DNA from: Maridesulfovibrio bastinii DSM 16055
Lineage (GTDB): Bacteria > Desulfobacterota > Desulfovibrionia > Desulfovibrionales > Desulfovibrionaceae
Length of the DNA: 64,000 nucleotides
Assembly: GCF_000429985.1 (NCBI RefSeq)
Contig: NZ_AUCX01000018.1
Span: 50,200 to 114,199 of the forward strand
Reading direction: 5' to 3'
Part shown: positions 50,902 through 60,098 of the stretch, piece after piece
How positions within the stretch are numbered: position 1 is the first letter of the stretch
How the letters are laid out: each line of letters starts with the position of its first letter
Translations under genes and position numbers: made by a program
Notes under the pieces: model-generated
Told to the model about the DNA's origin: nothing
The model's input: only the letters and a program-made list of their open reading frames with translations
The model's database searches: none

Positions 50902-52023
50902 ATGATTGAAGGTGATTCCGCTTTAAAAACGGAAGGCAATAAAATTTTTTTATCCGGAAGGATGGATGCTGATGGCGTCGGCAGAATATGGCTTAAAGCT
51001 GCTGAAACCGTTTCTTCCGGTGCAGGTCCGGTAGTTATTGACTGTTCTTCCGTGAATTACATGGATGGAAGCGGTGCAGCACTTCTGCTCATGCTTCGCA
51101 AAAGAGCAGCTGAGCAAAAAAGAAGTGTCGATATAGAAAATCTCAAATCTGAATACGCCAGCTTTCTGGAAATTTTAAAGCCTGATGAAAATGGTCTCCA
51201 TGGTTCAGGCGTTAAAAAGAAAAAGGGACTTGCACGTTGGATTTCCGCACTTGGAGTAACTGCCCATGAATTCGGGTGCGATCTTTATGATCAGATAGAA
51301 TTTATCGGATCATGCATGCTGGCTCTTAAAGAAGTAATATTCAGCCGCAGAGGATTTCGCTGGAAGGACTTCTGGCTTGGCTGTGAAAAGGTTGGTGCTG
51401 ACGGTCTGCCTATTATACTGCTGATCGGTTTTTTAATGGGCCTGATAATGTCATTTCAGTCAGCCATAACCCTCAAGAATTTTGGCGGAGAAATTTTTGT
51501 CCCGAATATGCTCGGGTTGGTTATGTTCAGGGAACTTGGACCAATGGTTACCGCCATTCTCATTGCCGGCAGGACCGGGTCTGCTTTTGCCGCTGAAATA
51601 GGCACGATGAAAGTGAACGAAGAATTGGATGCCTTATCTACTATGGGGCTGAATCCGGTTCGATTTCTTGTGCTGCCGAGAGTGCTTTCAGCTGTTTCCA
51701 TGGCTCCGCTGCTTACTCTTTTTTTTAATTTCATGAGTCTTGTCGGCGGCGCAATCGTCATGCTCTCGATGGATTATCCACTTTCTACCTATTGCGGCCG
51801 GGTTTTTGCCAATGTCGGCTGGACTGATTTTATCGGCGGCATGGTCAAAGGAGTTGTTTTCAGCTTTCTGGTCGCCGGGATAGGATGTCAGAGAGGGCTT
51901 GTAACTAGAAGCGGGGCCAGCGCGGTTGGTGATTCCACCACCAGCGCAGTTGTCAGCGGAATTATCCTCATCGCAGTGTCGGATGGTCTTTTTGCCGTAC
52001 TGTTCTATCTGGCGGGAATATAA
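50902..52023 (+). CDS. mlaE: MlaE-like ABC permease with fused N-terminal STAS (MlaB-like) domain
   Basis: A 373-aa inner-membrane permease of an Mla-type phospholipid transporter. Residues about 1-95 form a STAS domain (VVIDCSSVNYMDGSGAALLL), equal to separate MlaB in E. coli. The permease (about 115-373) has ELGPMVTAILIAGRTGSAFA and MKVNEELDALSTMG. It is first in the operon mlaE-mlaF-mlaD-lipoprotein. The start ATG has only a weak GGAAC site. Confidence 0.93.
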   Translation: MIEGDSALKTEGNKIFLSGRMDADGVGRIWLKAAETVSSGAGPVVIDCSSVNYMDGSGAALLLMLRKRAAEQKRSVDIENLKSEYASFLEILKPDENGLHGSGVKKKKGLARWISALGVTAHEFGCDLYDQIEFIGSCMLALKEVIFSRRGFRWKDFWLGCEKVGADGLPIILLIGFLMGLIMSFQSAITLKNFGGEIFVPNMLGLVMFRELGPMVTAILIAGRTGSAFAAEIGTMKVNEELDALSTMGLNPVRFLVLPRVLSAVSMAPLLTLFFNFMSLVGGAIVMLSMDYPLSTYCGRVFANVGWTDFIGGMVKGVVFSFLVAGIGCQRGLVTRSGASAVGDSTTSAVVSGIILIAVSDGLFAVLFYLAGI

Positions 52024-52026
52024 AGT

Positions 52027-52788
52027 ATGAATAGTCCCGACTCATTGATAAAAGTCACCAACCTTACCTGTGCTTATGGTGATTCTGTCGTTATAGATAA
52101 TATTTCTTTTGATGTCAGGAGCGGCGAGATATTTATTATTCTCGGTGGATCAGGTTGCGGGAAAAGCACCGTGTTAAAGCACATGATAGGTCTTTATCAT
52201 CCTGCCGGGGGTAAAATCCTTGTGGATGGTGACGATATAGGTTCTGCAACCGGAAATAAACGTCTTGATATTTTACAGCGCATCGGGGTGATGTATCAGA
52301 TGGGCGCACTTTTCGGCTCCATGAGCCTGCTTGAAAATGTCTGCCTTCCACTTGAGGAATTCACTTCAATGCCCCTTGAAGCAATGAACTTTGTGGCCCG
52401 TACCAAACTTGCACTGGTCGGTCTTGAAGGATCTGCTGATAAAATGCCTTCTGAGCTTTCCGGTGGTATGCTTAAGCGCGGCGCAATAGCCAGAGCTATG
52501 GCCCTTGACCCTAAAATCCTTTTTCTGGATGAGCCTTCTGCAGGTCTTGATCCCATAACTTCAGCTGAACTTGATGAGCTGATCAGAAGTCTTTCACGGT
52601 CTCTCGGGGTAACTTTTGTTATTGTTACCCATGAACTTGCTTCAATTTTCTCAATAGCTGACCGGGTCATAATGCTTGATAAAAGTACCAAAGGCATAAT
52701 TGCCGAGGGTGATCCCAGAGAGCTCAGAGAGAAATCTGACCATCCGATTGTAAAAAGTTTTTTTCAGCGTGATATCTCAGGAGAGTGA
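52027..52788 (+). CDS. mlaF: MlaF-like ABC transporter ATPase
   Basis: A 253-aa cytoplasmic ATPase energising lipid movement through MlaE. Walker A is GGSGCGKST, the signature LSGGMLKRGAIARAM has LSGGM rather than the common LSGGQ (normal in the Mla family), Walker B is ILFLDEPSAGLDP, and the switch histidine is in VTHEL. It is 3 nt after mlaE. Confidence 0.96.
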   Translation: MNSPDSLIKVTNLTCAYGDSVVIDNISFDVRSGEIFIILGGSGCGKSTVLKHMIGLYHPAGGKILVDGDDIGSATGNKRLDILQRIGVMYQMGALFGSMSLLENVCLPLEEFTSMPLEAMNFVARTKLALVGLEGSADKMPSELSGGMLKRGAIARAMALDPKILFLDEPSAGLDPITSAELDELIRSLSRSLGVTFVIVTHELASIFSIADRVIMLDKSTKGIIAEGDPRELREKSDHPIVKSFFQRDISGE

Positions 52789-52822
52789 CCAGAGTGCCTG
52801 TCCTGATTAAAATGGAGCTTAT

Positions 52823-53968
52823 ATGAGTCGAAAAACAAACCCTTTCAGACTGGGACTTTTTATACTGATCGGAACAGTCCTGCTGCTGTCCAGCCTTGCC
52901 ATACTCGGTGCTGGTAAGATTTTCAGGCAGCCCATATATATGGAGACATATCTGAATGAATCCGTCAACGGTCTGGAAATTGGATCTCCCATAAAATTTC
53001 GTGGTGTTAAAATCGGTTCTGTAAGTGAAATAGGCTTTGTTACGGATAACTATGTTTCTTATGACAAAAGCTCATTGAGATATGTTTATGTTCGCGGCGA
53101 CCTTGATCACAGTATGTTTGATACTCAGGAAGAAAGGGATGTTTTCAAGGGCATTAAAAATGAGGTGGCTCACGGTTTGAGAGCCCGGGCTGTTTCTTTA
53201 GGATTAACCGGTCAGCTTTTTCTGGAGATAGATTATGTCGATCCGGATAAAAATCCACCACTAAAAATAGATTGGGAACCGAAATATATTTATATTCCTT
53301 CAGCTCCGAGTATGCTGAGCCGGGTAGAGGCGGCTGTAGAATCTGTCGGTGACACTCTCACAGATTTAAATAATGCTAAAATAGCTGAAGCCATTGAAGA
53401 TGTACGTAAGGTTGCACGGAGTCTGAGTCATTTTCTCAATAATTCAGATACCGGTGGAATAAGCAAAAATCTGACAGGCTCACTGCATCAGGCTGAAATT
53501 CTGTTAACCAGAATGAACAAGCTGCTTGCGGCACCGGAAGCTGAAACAATACTGCCTGATGCTTCGGCAGCACTGCATAATTTGCGCTATGTTCTTGATA
53601 ACAGCTCAAAAGATATGGTTGTGGCTGTAAAAGATCTTAAAGCGACAGCCAGAAGCATGAAGAATGTCTCAGGCAGGGTTGAAGATTTCATGAAGACTCC
53701 AAAAGGGCAGAGTACCATGAATAATCTTTCTGAGACTATGAGTAATGTCAGTGAAGCCTCGGAAAAAATTAAGGCCGCTGCGGTCCGTTTTGAGTCGACC
53801 ATAAGCAGAATCAATCTTGTCATGGCCGGGCAGGAAGGCAACATCGAAGCAATTCTGGAAAATATTCGCCGTCTTGTTGAGAATCTGCGTGAGCTAAGCG
53901 GGGAAGCCCGTCAGTATCCTTCTGGGGTTCTTTTTGGAAATCCTCCGAAGAAAAGTAACTCCAACTAG
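52823..53968 (+). CDS. mlaD: MlaD-like MCE-domain protein
   Basis: A 381-aa periplasmic lipid-binding subunit anchored by one N-terminal helix (about residues 10-30, LGLFILIGTVLLLSSLAILG). The MCE domain (about 40-145) includes VNGLEIGSPIKFRGVKIGSV. A long helical C-terminal region (about 165-370) resembles larger MCE proteins that build tubes or needles more than the short E. coli MlaD (183 aa). Start ATG follows GGAGC by about 5 nt. Confidence 0.92.
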   Translation: MSRKTNPFRLGLFILIGTVLLLSSLAILGAGKIFRQPIYMETYLNESVNGLEIGSPIKFRGVKIGSVSEIGFVTDNYVSYDKSSLRYVYVRGDLDHSMFDTQEERDVFKGIKNEVAHGLRARAVSLGLTGQLFLEIDYVDPDKNPPLKIDWEPKYIYIPSAPSMLSRVEAAVESVGDTLTDLNNAKIAEAIEDVRKVARSLSHFLNNSDTGGISKNLTGSLHQAEILLTRMNKLLAAPEAETILPDASAALHNLRYVLDNSSKDMVVAVKDLKATARSMKNVSGRVEDFMKTPKGQSTMNNLSETMSNVSEASEKIKAAAVRFESTISRINLVMAGQEGNIEAILENIRRLVENLRELSGEARQYPSGVLFGNPPKKSNSN

Positions 53969-53986
53969 TATGTTGAGGATTATAAA

Positions 53987-54619
53987 ATGAAAATCAGTAT
54001 AAAAATTGTCATATCTTTTCTGATTATCGGGGCGATAGCTGCCGGATGCGTGAAATTCGACAGGCCGGCTTTGGATCGTAAGTATTTTGTTATGTCTGTA
54101 GAAAGGAATAAAGACAGCCATACCAACGGTACAGAAACCCTTGTTGTTCGCAGGTTCCAGATTTCACCGCAATATCAGGACAGAGAGCTGGTTTACCGTA
54201 AGGATAAATCAATCTATGAAGCCGACTACTATAATTTATTTTTTGTTCCGCCGACAGAAATGCTGACTAACGACCTGCGCCGCTGGTTTTCTGATTCCGG
54301 TATATTTAAAAATGTAGTTTCCCCATCAAGCCTTTCTTCCGGAGGTCTTGTTCTGGAAGGGCTGGTGAATTCACTGTACGGGGATTATCATGGAAATGTT
54401 CCCGCAGCAGTTGTGGAAATACAATTTTTCCTCGTAGATAATCAGGATGAAAATACCCCTATTATATATTCAAGGACGTTCAGTGAAAAAATAAAGCTGA
54501 AATCAAAGGATAGTGCTGAGCTTGTGGAGGGAATGAGCTCGGGGATAAAAAATATCTTCAGCAAGCTTGAAGCCGATCTGGTTGGTCTTAAAGCCGTTAG
54601 TGAGGAAAAGCCTAACTAA
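53987..54619 (+). CDS. ABC transport auxiliary lipoprotein (PqiC/YmbA-like)
   Basis: A 210-aa lipoprotein with signal peptide and lipobox IAAGC (cysteine at about residue 21). The mature part resembles the ABC-transporter auxiliary component seen with MCE systems: RRFQISPQYQDRELVYR and FFVPPTEMLTNDLRRWF. It takes the place of MlaC/MlaA, which are absent, and may link MlaD to the outer membrane. Its end overlaps the convergent diguanylate cyclase gene by 8 bp. Confidence 0.87.
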   Translation: MKISIKIVISFLIIGAIAAGCVKFDRPALDRKYFVMSVERNKDSHTNGTETLVVRRFQISPQYQDRELVYRKDKSIYEADYYNLFFVPPTEMLTNDLRRWFSDSGIFKNVVSPSSLSSGGLVLEGLVNSLYGDYHGNVPAAVVEIQFFLVDNQDENTPIIYSRTFSEKIKLKSKDSAELVEGMSSGIKNIFSKLEADLVGLKAVSEEKPN

Positions 54620-55718
54620 TGATATTATGCTGATATGATATTCTATTTTTGCCGTTTATTTTGGCATGATACATGTTGTCATCAGCACGTTTAAGGAAGT
54701 TGTTCGAAAATTCTTCAGGAATATATTCAGCTATTCCAACGCTCAAGGTTTTGATAACTGTAGTGTTTGCATTCGGGTGGAATTTTTCTTCCTCCATCGT
54801 CTGCATGATGCGTTTTGCGGTTATTATCGCATCCGTTCCGCTTGTTTCAGGGAGAACCACCAGAAATTCTTCCCCGCCGTAGCGGAATCCTTTATCAGTT
54901 TCTCTGATGCTGGACTGGATAATCTGGCCAAGCCGGTTTAAAACAGAATCGCCGGCGAGATGACCGTAGGTATCATTAAACTTTTTGAAGTCGTCTACAT
55001 CCATCAGAATGATGCTCAGAGGCCGATTATAGCGTTTGCTGCGGCTTATTTCATTTTCAAAAACATCATGCAGCTGTCTTCTGTTGTAAAGGCCCGTCAG
55101 CTGATCGGTCACGCTGAGGCTTTTAAAGCGTTCTTCACTCTCTTTTAAAAGTCTTTCAGCCTTTTCCCTTTCTTTAATCTCCGTTTCAAGTTCCGCATTT
55201 TTTTCATCAAGCTCGTGCAGAAGCACCGCAAGCTGTGCGGAGTTCTCTTCCTGTAGTTCTTTTACTTCCTGAAGTTCGCTTATTCTTTTTTCTTTTAGGA
55301 GAAATTGTTCGTAATCGTAGGTGATGTCATTGAAAATGCAGATTGTTAAGCGGCATTTTGAACTTTCTATACAGGAGCTGACAGTAAGTTCTATCCAGAT
55401 TGTTCGGCCGTCTTTACACTTGAAAGGGTGCTTGAATCTGGAACATACTCCTGGATTACTGAAAAGTTCTGAAATTGCGAGCAAACTTTCTTCATCTTCG
55501 GAAGCAAGTATTGGTGCCAATGGTCGGGCAACTATTTCTTTTGAATGGTAGCCGGTGATATGGGTGAATGCATCATTTACTTCGCGTACTCTACCGTCCT
55601 CGTTCAACACAACAATAGCTGAAGCTGCACTTATAAAAAGATGTTTATAGTGTATTTGAGTACAATCTTCCCCGGTAAGCATATTCTGCTTTTTGATTGT
55701 ATTTTGATTTTTTTTCAA
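54612..55718 (-). CDS. PAS-domain diguanylate cyclase
   Basis: A 368-aa cytoplasmic signalling protein. A PAS domain (about 25-140) and a coiled coil (about 145-205, ELQEVKELQEENSAQLAVLL) lead to the GGDEF domain. The active-site motif is GGEEF, preceded by RETD five residues upstream, an inhibitory I-site, so product-inhibited c-di-GMP synthesis is predicted. The start is TTG 55718 with GGAG 9 nt upstream; ATG at codon 13 is the alternative. It lacks membrane segments. Confidence 0.92.
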   Translation of the reverse strand: MKKNQNTIKKQNMLTGEDCTQIHYKHLFISAASAIVVLNEDGRVREVNDAFTHITGYHSKEIVARPLAPILASEDEESLLAISELFSNPGVCSRFKHPFKCKDGRTIWIELTVSSCIESSKCRLTICIFNDITYDYEQFLLKEKRISELQEVKELQEENSAQLAVLLHELDEKNAELETEIKEREKAERLLKESEERFKSLSVTDQLTGLYNRRQLHDVFENEISRSKRYNRPLSIILMDVDDFKKFNDTYGHLAGDSVLNRLGQIIQSSIRETDKGFRYGGEEFLVVLPETSGTDAIITAKRIMQTMEEEKFHPNANTTVIKTLSVGIAEYIPEEFSNNFLKRADDNMYHAKINGKNRISYQHNIIS

Positions 55719-56026
55719 AGTGATTAGCTCCGTCAGGCTTATGCTTGTCTGCCATACAGACGGTTTAGCTTTATTAGCTGACTAGGTAAAAATGTGTGAG
55801 AGACCTTACATTAAAAGAGCCAAAAGCAAAACTATTTTGGTTAGAAAATAAAAAAAAGCAAAATACTTATTATTATAAGTAAATATGTCCGTATAGTATA
55901 TGTTTATTATTATTTTAATCTACATTAATTCATCTTGCTCTTTTTTTCAATTTGGTCAAATATATGCTCCCTGTTTTGCAGGGGAACTGTGAAATAGAAA
56001 ATAATGTAGTTGAGGATATACTATAA
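55719..56026. other. AT-rich divergent intergenic region
   Basis: 308 bp between the diguanylate cyclase and DUF445 genes. I see no gene, no hairpin of note and no promoter that can be defended. Confidence 0.5.
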
Positions 56027-56623
56027 ATGACTTTTAAGCTTCTTCTTTCTCCTATTATCTGTGCTCTTATCGGATGGGTTACCAACTATCTTGCTGTTAA
56101 GATGTTATTTCATCCGCATAAGCCGATAAAAGTCTGGCCGTTTGTCATTCAGGGCATTTTCCCCAAGCGTCAGAATGAGCTTGCCGAGAGCCTTGGCCGA
56201 ATGATTGAAAAGGAACTTATATCTCATGAAGATATCAAGAGTGTCATCTGTGATCCATCTTTTATAGAAAAGCACAAGGTGGTTGTTCTTGATTATCTTG
56301 ATGTCTTTTTCAAAGAAAAGGTCACAACGCTGCATCCTATGGTCAGTATGTTTCTGAATGATGATACCATGAAGACCATTCGTGGTATGCTCTCAACAGA
56401 ACTTGATGAAATGCTCCCCAAACTTATTCAGACCACATCATCCCAACTTGAAAATTCACTGGACTTCAAGTGTCTGGTTCAGAAAAAAGTTGAGAATTTT
56501 TCAATGGAACAGCTGGAAAATATTCTTTTTTCCATAATGAAAAAAGAATTCAGATTTATTGAAATTTTTGGTGGAGTGCTTGGATTTATTATCGGACTTA
56601 TTCAGATTTTTATTTTCATCTAG
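56027..56623 (+). CDS. DUF445-family membrane protein
   Basis: A 198-aa protein with membrane segments at each end (about 5-25 and 178-198). The family start motif GWVTNYLAVKMLFHPHKP and IQGIFPKRQNELAESLGR near residue 45 are clear. It is shorter than YheB-type members (about 370 aa), having only one copy of the repeat. Function is unknown. It ends at a strong terminator. Confidence 0.87.
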   Translation: MTFKLLLSPIICALIGWVTNYLAVKMLFHPHKPIKVWPFVIQGIFPKRQNELAESLGRMIEKELISHEDIKSVICDPSFIEKHKVVVLDYLDVFFKEKVTTLHPMVSMFLNDDTMKTIRGMLSTELDEMLPKLIQTTSSQLENSLDFKCLVQKKVENFSMEQLENILFSIMKKEFRFIEIFGGVLGFIIGLIQIFIFI

Positions 56624-56644
56624 AAAATATTTTTTAAAAGCAGA

Positions 56645-56680
56645 AAAAGCCCCGTGCTGTTTGAACAGCACGGGGCTTTT
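56645..56680. terminator. Bidirectional terminator (DUF445 gene / rpe)
   Basis: A 17-bp perfect stem: AAAA-GCCCCGTGCTGTT with AACAGCACGGGGC-TTTT and a 2-nt loop as drawn. It serves both the plus gene and the minus-strand ahb-rpe operon. Confidence 0.93.
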
Positions 56681-56721
56681 ATTTTACAGTGCTTAAGTCC
56701 TGTTGAGTAACAGCTTAAAAG

Positions 56722-57390
56722 CTAACCGTTACAGGTCTCAATGAATTTTTTATATCTTTCAGCGTAAGGGGGAAACTTGAAAAAAGCAGAACCTGAAACC
56801 AGAACATCAGCTCCGGCTTCAACCAGCTCTCTACAGTTTTCCATGGTAACGCCGCCATCTACCTGAATGAGTGTTTCAGCTTTCTGAGCTGTAATCATTG
56901 ATTTCAGCTCGCTGATTTTTTCAGTGCAGAATGGAATATATTTCTGTCCGCCGAATCCCGGGTTAACACTCATTATGAGTACCATATATAACTGCGGGAT
57001 AAGGTATTTAATTTCGTCCAGAGGTGTTGCCGGGTTCAGGGCAACAGCAGGTTTAACACCTGCATCCGCAATTGCCGAAACAACTCTTTCAAGATGATTT
57101 GTGGCTTCGGCATGAACGCAGATGAGGTCTGCTCCGGCATCAACAAATTCCTGAATATACCTCTCCGGCTGTTCAATCATAAGGTGGCAGTCGAAAAAGA
57201 GATTCGACTCTTTGCGCATAGATTTTATTACCGGAGGTCCGAAGGTTATATTAGGGACGAACATTCCATCCATGACATCAAGATGAGCCCATTCCAGTCC
57301 TGCTTCTTCAAGTGCTTTAAGCTCATCGGCAAGTCTGCTGAAGTCGCATGAAAGTAATGACGGAGAAATGATGGTTTTTTTCTGAGTCAT
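56722..57390 (-). CDS. rpe: Ribulose-phosphate 3-epimerase
   Basis: Interconverts ribulose-5-phosphate and xylulose-5-phosphate. The 222-aa TIM barrel shows SPSLLSCDFSRLADE, the metal ligands in HLDVMDGMFVPN and HLMIEQP, the MSVNPGFGGQKYI loop and QVDGGVTMEN. Its ATG overlaps the stop of the ahbA/B-like gene by 1 nt (TGATG), so it is translationally coupled to heme synthesis genes, an odd but compact arrangement. Confidence 0.97.
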   Translation of the reverse strand: MTQKKTIISPSLLSCDFSRLADELKALEEAGLEWAHLDVMDGMFVPNITFGPPVIKSMRKESNLFFDCHLMIEQPERYIQEFVDAGADLICVHAEATNHLERVVSAIADAGVKPAVALNPATPLDEIKYLIPQLYMVLIMSVNPGFGGQKYIPFCTEKISELKSMITAQKAETLIQVDGGVTMENCRELVEAGADVLVSGSAFFKFPPYAERYKKFIETCNG

Positions 57391-57857
57391 CAGTTTTTCT
57401 CTCTCTGGTCGCTTTCCATATTGAAATCGACTTTTATTTTTAACATTTTGCTGGCCGGCATGTTCAGGATTTCAATACCGGTCTTATCAGTTATGGATTG
57501 CAGTGTTTTTTCAACTTCATCCCATTCAGGACCAATAAATGTAAACCAGATGTTAAACTCGTTTTCACGAAGATAGTTATGGGTTACACCCGAATGCTTA
57601 TTAACTTCAGCAACAAAATCATCCAGCTTATCTTCAGGAACTTTTGCAGCGCACAATGTTGAACGCCAGCCCAGTTCGCGTGAGCCGAAGTTAGCTCCTA
57701 TCCTTCTTATTACACCGTCTTCCCGGAGTTTATTGACTCTGGACAGTGCTTCATCTTCGCTTATACCGGCAATGCGTCCGATTTCGGCGTATGGTCTGCC
57801 GGTAATAGGAAAACCGGATTGGATTACGTCCAGAATGGTTTTATCAACTGAATCCAT
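57390..57857 (-). CDS. Siroheme decarboxylase subunit (AhbA or AhbB), Lrp/AsnC-like fold
   Basis: A 155-aa protein with the Lrp-type helix-turn-helix (YAEIGRIAGISEDEALSRVN) and a RAM-like domain containing THNYLRENEFNIWFTFIG, typical of AhbA/AhbB/NirD-type decarboxylases. These remove carboxyl groups from siroheme to give 12,18-didecarboxysiroheme. ATG 57857 (AGGAGG upstream) overlaps the ahbD stop; a 38-codon extension upstream lies inside ahbD. Its partner subunit is not in the window. I cannot tell A from B by eye. Context makes enzyme more likely than regulator. Confidence 0.82.
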   Translation of the reverse strand: MDSVDKTILDVIQSGFPITGRPYAEIGRIAGISEDEALSRVNKLREDGVIRRIGANFGSRELGWRSTLCAAKVPEDKLDDFVAEVNKHSGVTHNYLRENEFNIWFTFIGPEWDEVEKTLQSITDKTGIEILNMPASKMLKIKVDFNMESDQREKN

Positions 57858-59035
57858 TAATCCTCCTGATTTTTTACGCGCGGTTTTTTCTTGGGAGTAT
57901 AAGAGCAGAGCGGTTCCTGTTTCAGATATCCGCCTTCCATTGTTGCCGCACGGGCGCGACAGCCACCACAAACTTTTTCATACTCACAGTAGCCGCACTT
58001 GCCATCATAAACTTCCGGGTTACGGAGGTTGAGAAATTGCGGTGAGCTGCTCCATATTTTGGGGAAAGGTATTTCCCTGACATTACCGCAATCAAGCTCC
58101 AGATAACCGCAGGGCTGGACCTGACCGGTATGTGAAATGAAACAGAAGCCTATACCACCAAGGCATCCTCTGCTGACAGCATCAAGACCGAAGTTCTCGA
58201 AGTTGACCGGGATTCCCTCTTCTTTAGCTCTCTGGCGCAAAATACGGTGGTAGTGTGGAGCACATGTAGCTTTCAACTGCATGTCAGTAGTTTTCTGGAA
58301 ATCGTAGAACCAGTTGAGCACTTCTTCATATTCATCTGCCGAGATTATTTCTGTTCCCAGTTCAGCAGCTCTTCCTGTCGGTACAAGAAGGAATATGTGC
58401 CATGCCGAGGCACCGATATCCTTGGCAAGATGGAAGATATCTTTGAACATGTGCAGGTTGTTACGGGTTACAGTGGTATTGATCTGGAACTCGATTCCTG
58501 CATCTTTAAGATACTGTATTCCGCGCATTGCTTTTTCAAATGCGCCTTTTTCTCCACGGAAAGTGTCATGCTGTTCGGGAATGGCTGCATCAATTGAAAT
58601 TGAGCAGCGTTCAATGCCGACTTCTTTAAGACGTACTGAATTTTCAGCAGTCAGCAGTGTTCCGTTGGGAGCCATTACACAGCGCAGGTCTTTGGACTTT
58701 GCGTATTCAACCAGTTCAAAGACATCATCACGCATAAGCGGCTCACCACCGGTGAAGATGATGATCGGATTTCCTGTCTCAGGAAAGGTATCGATAAGTG
58801 CTTTAGCTTCTGCTGTGGAAAGTTCTCCCGGGTAGGGTTCCGGGTGTGCTTCAGCCCTGCAATGCTTGCATGCAAGGTTACATGAACGGGTTATTTCCCA
58901 TGCTATCAGACGTAGCGGAGGGGAACCGTCAGCATTTTTCTGAGGGATGGGGTGAACACCGGGGTGAGCACCGGGATGTCCTCCGCCCGGATGCTTTGCG
59001 CCGGGGTGACCGTGTGGATGTTTGTTTTCACTCAT
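57857..59035 (-). CDS. ahbD: Heme b synthase AhbD (radical SAM)
   Basis: Converts Fe-coproporphyrin III to heme by oxidative decarboxylation of two propionates. The 392-aa protein has the radical SAM motif CNLACKHC (C52, C56, C59), IIFTGGEPLMR, the ATCAPHYHRI motif typical of AhbD, and a C-terminal cysteine-rich SPASM-like cluster (CGYCEYEKVCGGC). The first 40 residues are rich in His, Gly and Pro (HPG repeats). It sits 3 nt after hemB and overlaps the next gene by 1 nt. Confidence 0.88.
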   Translation of the reverse strand: MSENKHPHGHPGAKHPGGGHPGAHPGVHPIPQKNADGSPPLRLIAWEITRSCNLACKHCRAEAHPEPYPGELSTAEAKALIDTFPETGNPIIIFTGGEPLMRDDVFELVEYAKSKDLRCVMAPNGTLLTAENSVRLKEVGIERCSISIDAAIPEQHDTFRGEKGAFEKAMRGIQYLKDAGIEFQINTTVTRNNLHMFKDIFHLAKDIGASAWHIFLLVPTGRAAELGTEIISADEYEEVLNWFYDFQKTTDMQLKATCAPHYHRILRQRAKEEGIPVNFENFGLDAVSRGCLGGIGFCFISHTGQVQPCGYLELDCGNVREIPFPKIWSSSPQFLNLRNPEVYDGKCGYCEYEKVCGGCRARAATMEGGYLKQEPLCSYTPKKKPRVKNQED

Positions 59036-59038
59036 ATA

Positions 59039-60016
59039 TTATCCAAGTAATTTAAGAACGTCTTCGGTAAAATAGCTCATAATGAGATCTGCACCGGCTC
59101 TTTTAATGCCGATAAGAGATTCCATTGCAACAGCCTGCTCGTCTATCCAGCCGTTTAATCCGGCGGCTTTGATGATAGAGTACTCTCCGCTGACCTGATA
59201 CGCAGCAATGGGCAGATCGAAAGAGTCGCGCAGTGAACGTACCATATCAAGATAGGGACCGGCTGGTTTAACCATCAGGATGTCGGCACCTTCAATCATA
59301 TCAGCGGTTGCTTCACGAAGTCCCTCACGGGAATTGGCAATATCCATCTGGTATGTTTTACGGTCTCCGAATTTGGGAGCACCTTCAGCTGCATCACGGA
59401 AAGGTCCGTAGTATGCGGAAGCGTACTTCACAGCATAAGACATTATCGGCGTATTGATGAATCCGTTCTGGTCAAGACCCTGTCTGATAGCCTGAACACG
59501 TCCGTCCATCATGTCGGAGGGGGCAACCATATCGGCTCCGGCCTCAACGTGGGAGATGGCTGTTTGTGCCAGCAGCTCCAGTGTTGAGTCGTTATCAACA
59601 AAACCGTCTTTAATGAGACCGCAATGTCCGTGCGAAGTATATTCACACAGGCAGACATCGGTGGTTACTACAAGGTCCGGCCATTTATCCTTTAATCTTT
59701 TTACGGCCTGCTGGACTATACCGTCTTTAGCGTATGCCTGAGAACCGACAGGGTCTTTTTCAGCCGGAATGCCGAAGAGCATAAGACTTTTGAGACCGTT
59801 CTTAACAGCTTCGCCAACAGTTTTTTCAAGCTGGTTCAGGCTGAGCTGATACTGTCCGGGCATAGACTTGATTGGAGCTTTAAATTCTGGATCATCATTT
59901 TCCGCTACAAAATAAAGCATCATCAAGTCATTAGCGGTAATCGTATTTTCTCTGAAAAGGTCACGGATGGAGGCGGTACGCCTGAGTCTGCGTCCTCTGA
60001 AAAAGTCATAAGTCAT
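59039..60016 (-). CDS. hemB: Delta-aminolevulinic acid dehydratase (porphobilinogen synthase)
   Basis: Condenses two 5-aminolevulinates to porphobilinogen. The 325-aa TIM barrel has the cysteine zinc site DVCLCEYTSHGHC (C122, C124, C132) and the two active-site lysines in SYAVKYAS and MVKPAGPY. The early-pathway enzyme is embedded between two late-pathway radical SAM genes. A terminator-like hairpin separates it from ahbC. Confidence 0.97.
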   Translation of the reverse strand: MTYDFFRGRRLRRTASIRDLFRENTITANDLMMLYFVAENDDPEFKAPIKSMPGQYQLSLNQLEKTVGEAVKNGLKSLMLFGIPAEKDPVGSQAYAKDGIVQQAVKRLKDKWPDLVVTTDVCLCEYTSHGHCGLIKDGFVDNDSTLELLAQTAISHVEAGADMVAPSDMMDGRVQAIRQGLDQNGFINTPIMSYAVKYASAYYGPFRDAAEGAPKFGDRKTYQMDIANSREGLREATADMIEGADILMVKPAGPYLDMVRSLRDSFDLPIAAYQVSGEYSIIKAAGLNGWIDEQAVAMESLIGIKRAGADLIMSYFTEDVLKLLG

Positions 60017-60055
60017 TGCAGCCTCCGTATGGGGGGTAGATTTATTGTTATAAAA

Positions 60056-60090
60056 TTAAACCCCGGCGAATTTTTCCGCCGGGGTTTTTA
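60056..60090 (-). terminator. Terminator-like hairpin between ahbC and hemB
   Basis: CCCCGGCG/CGCCGGGG is an 8-bp stem extended by AAA/TTT, with an 8-nt loop. On the minus strand it is followed by TTTAATTTTAT, so partial termination after ahbC is plausible; the plus-strand side (TTTTTATTTC) is stronger. Confidence 0.7.
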
Positions 60091-60098
60091 TTTCAAGC

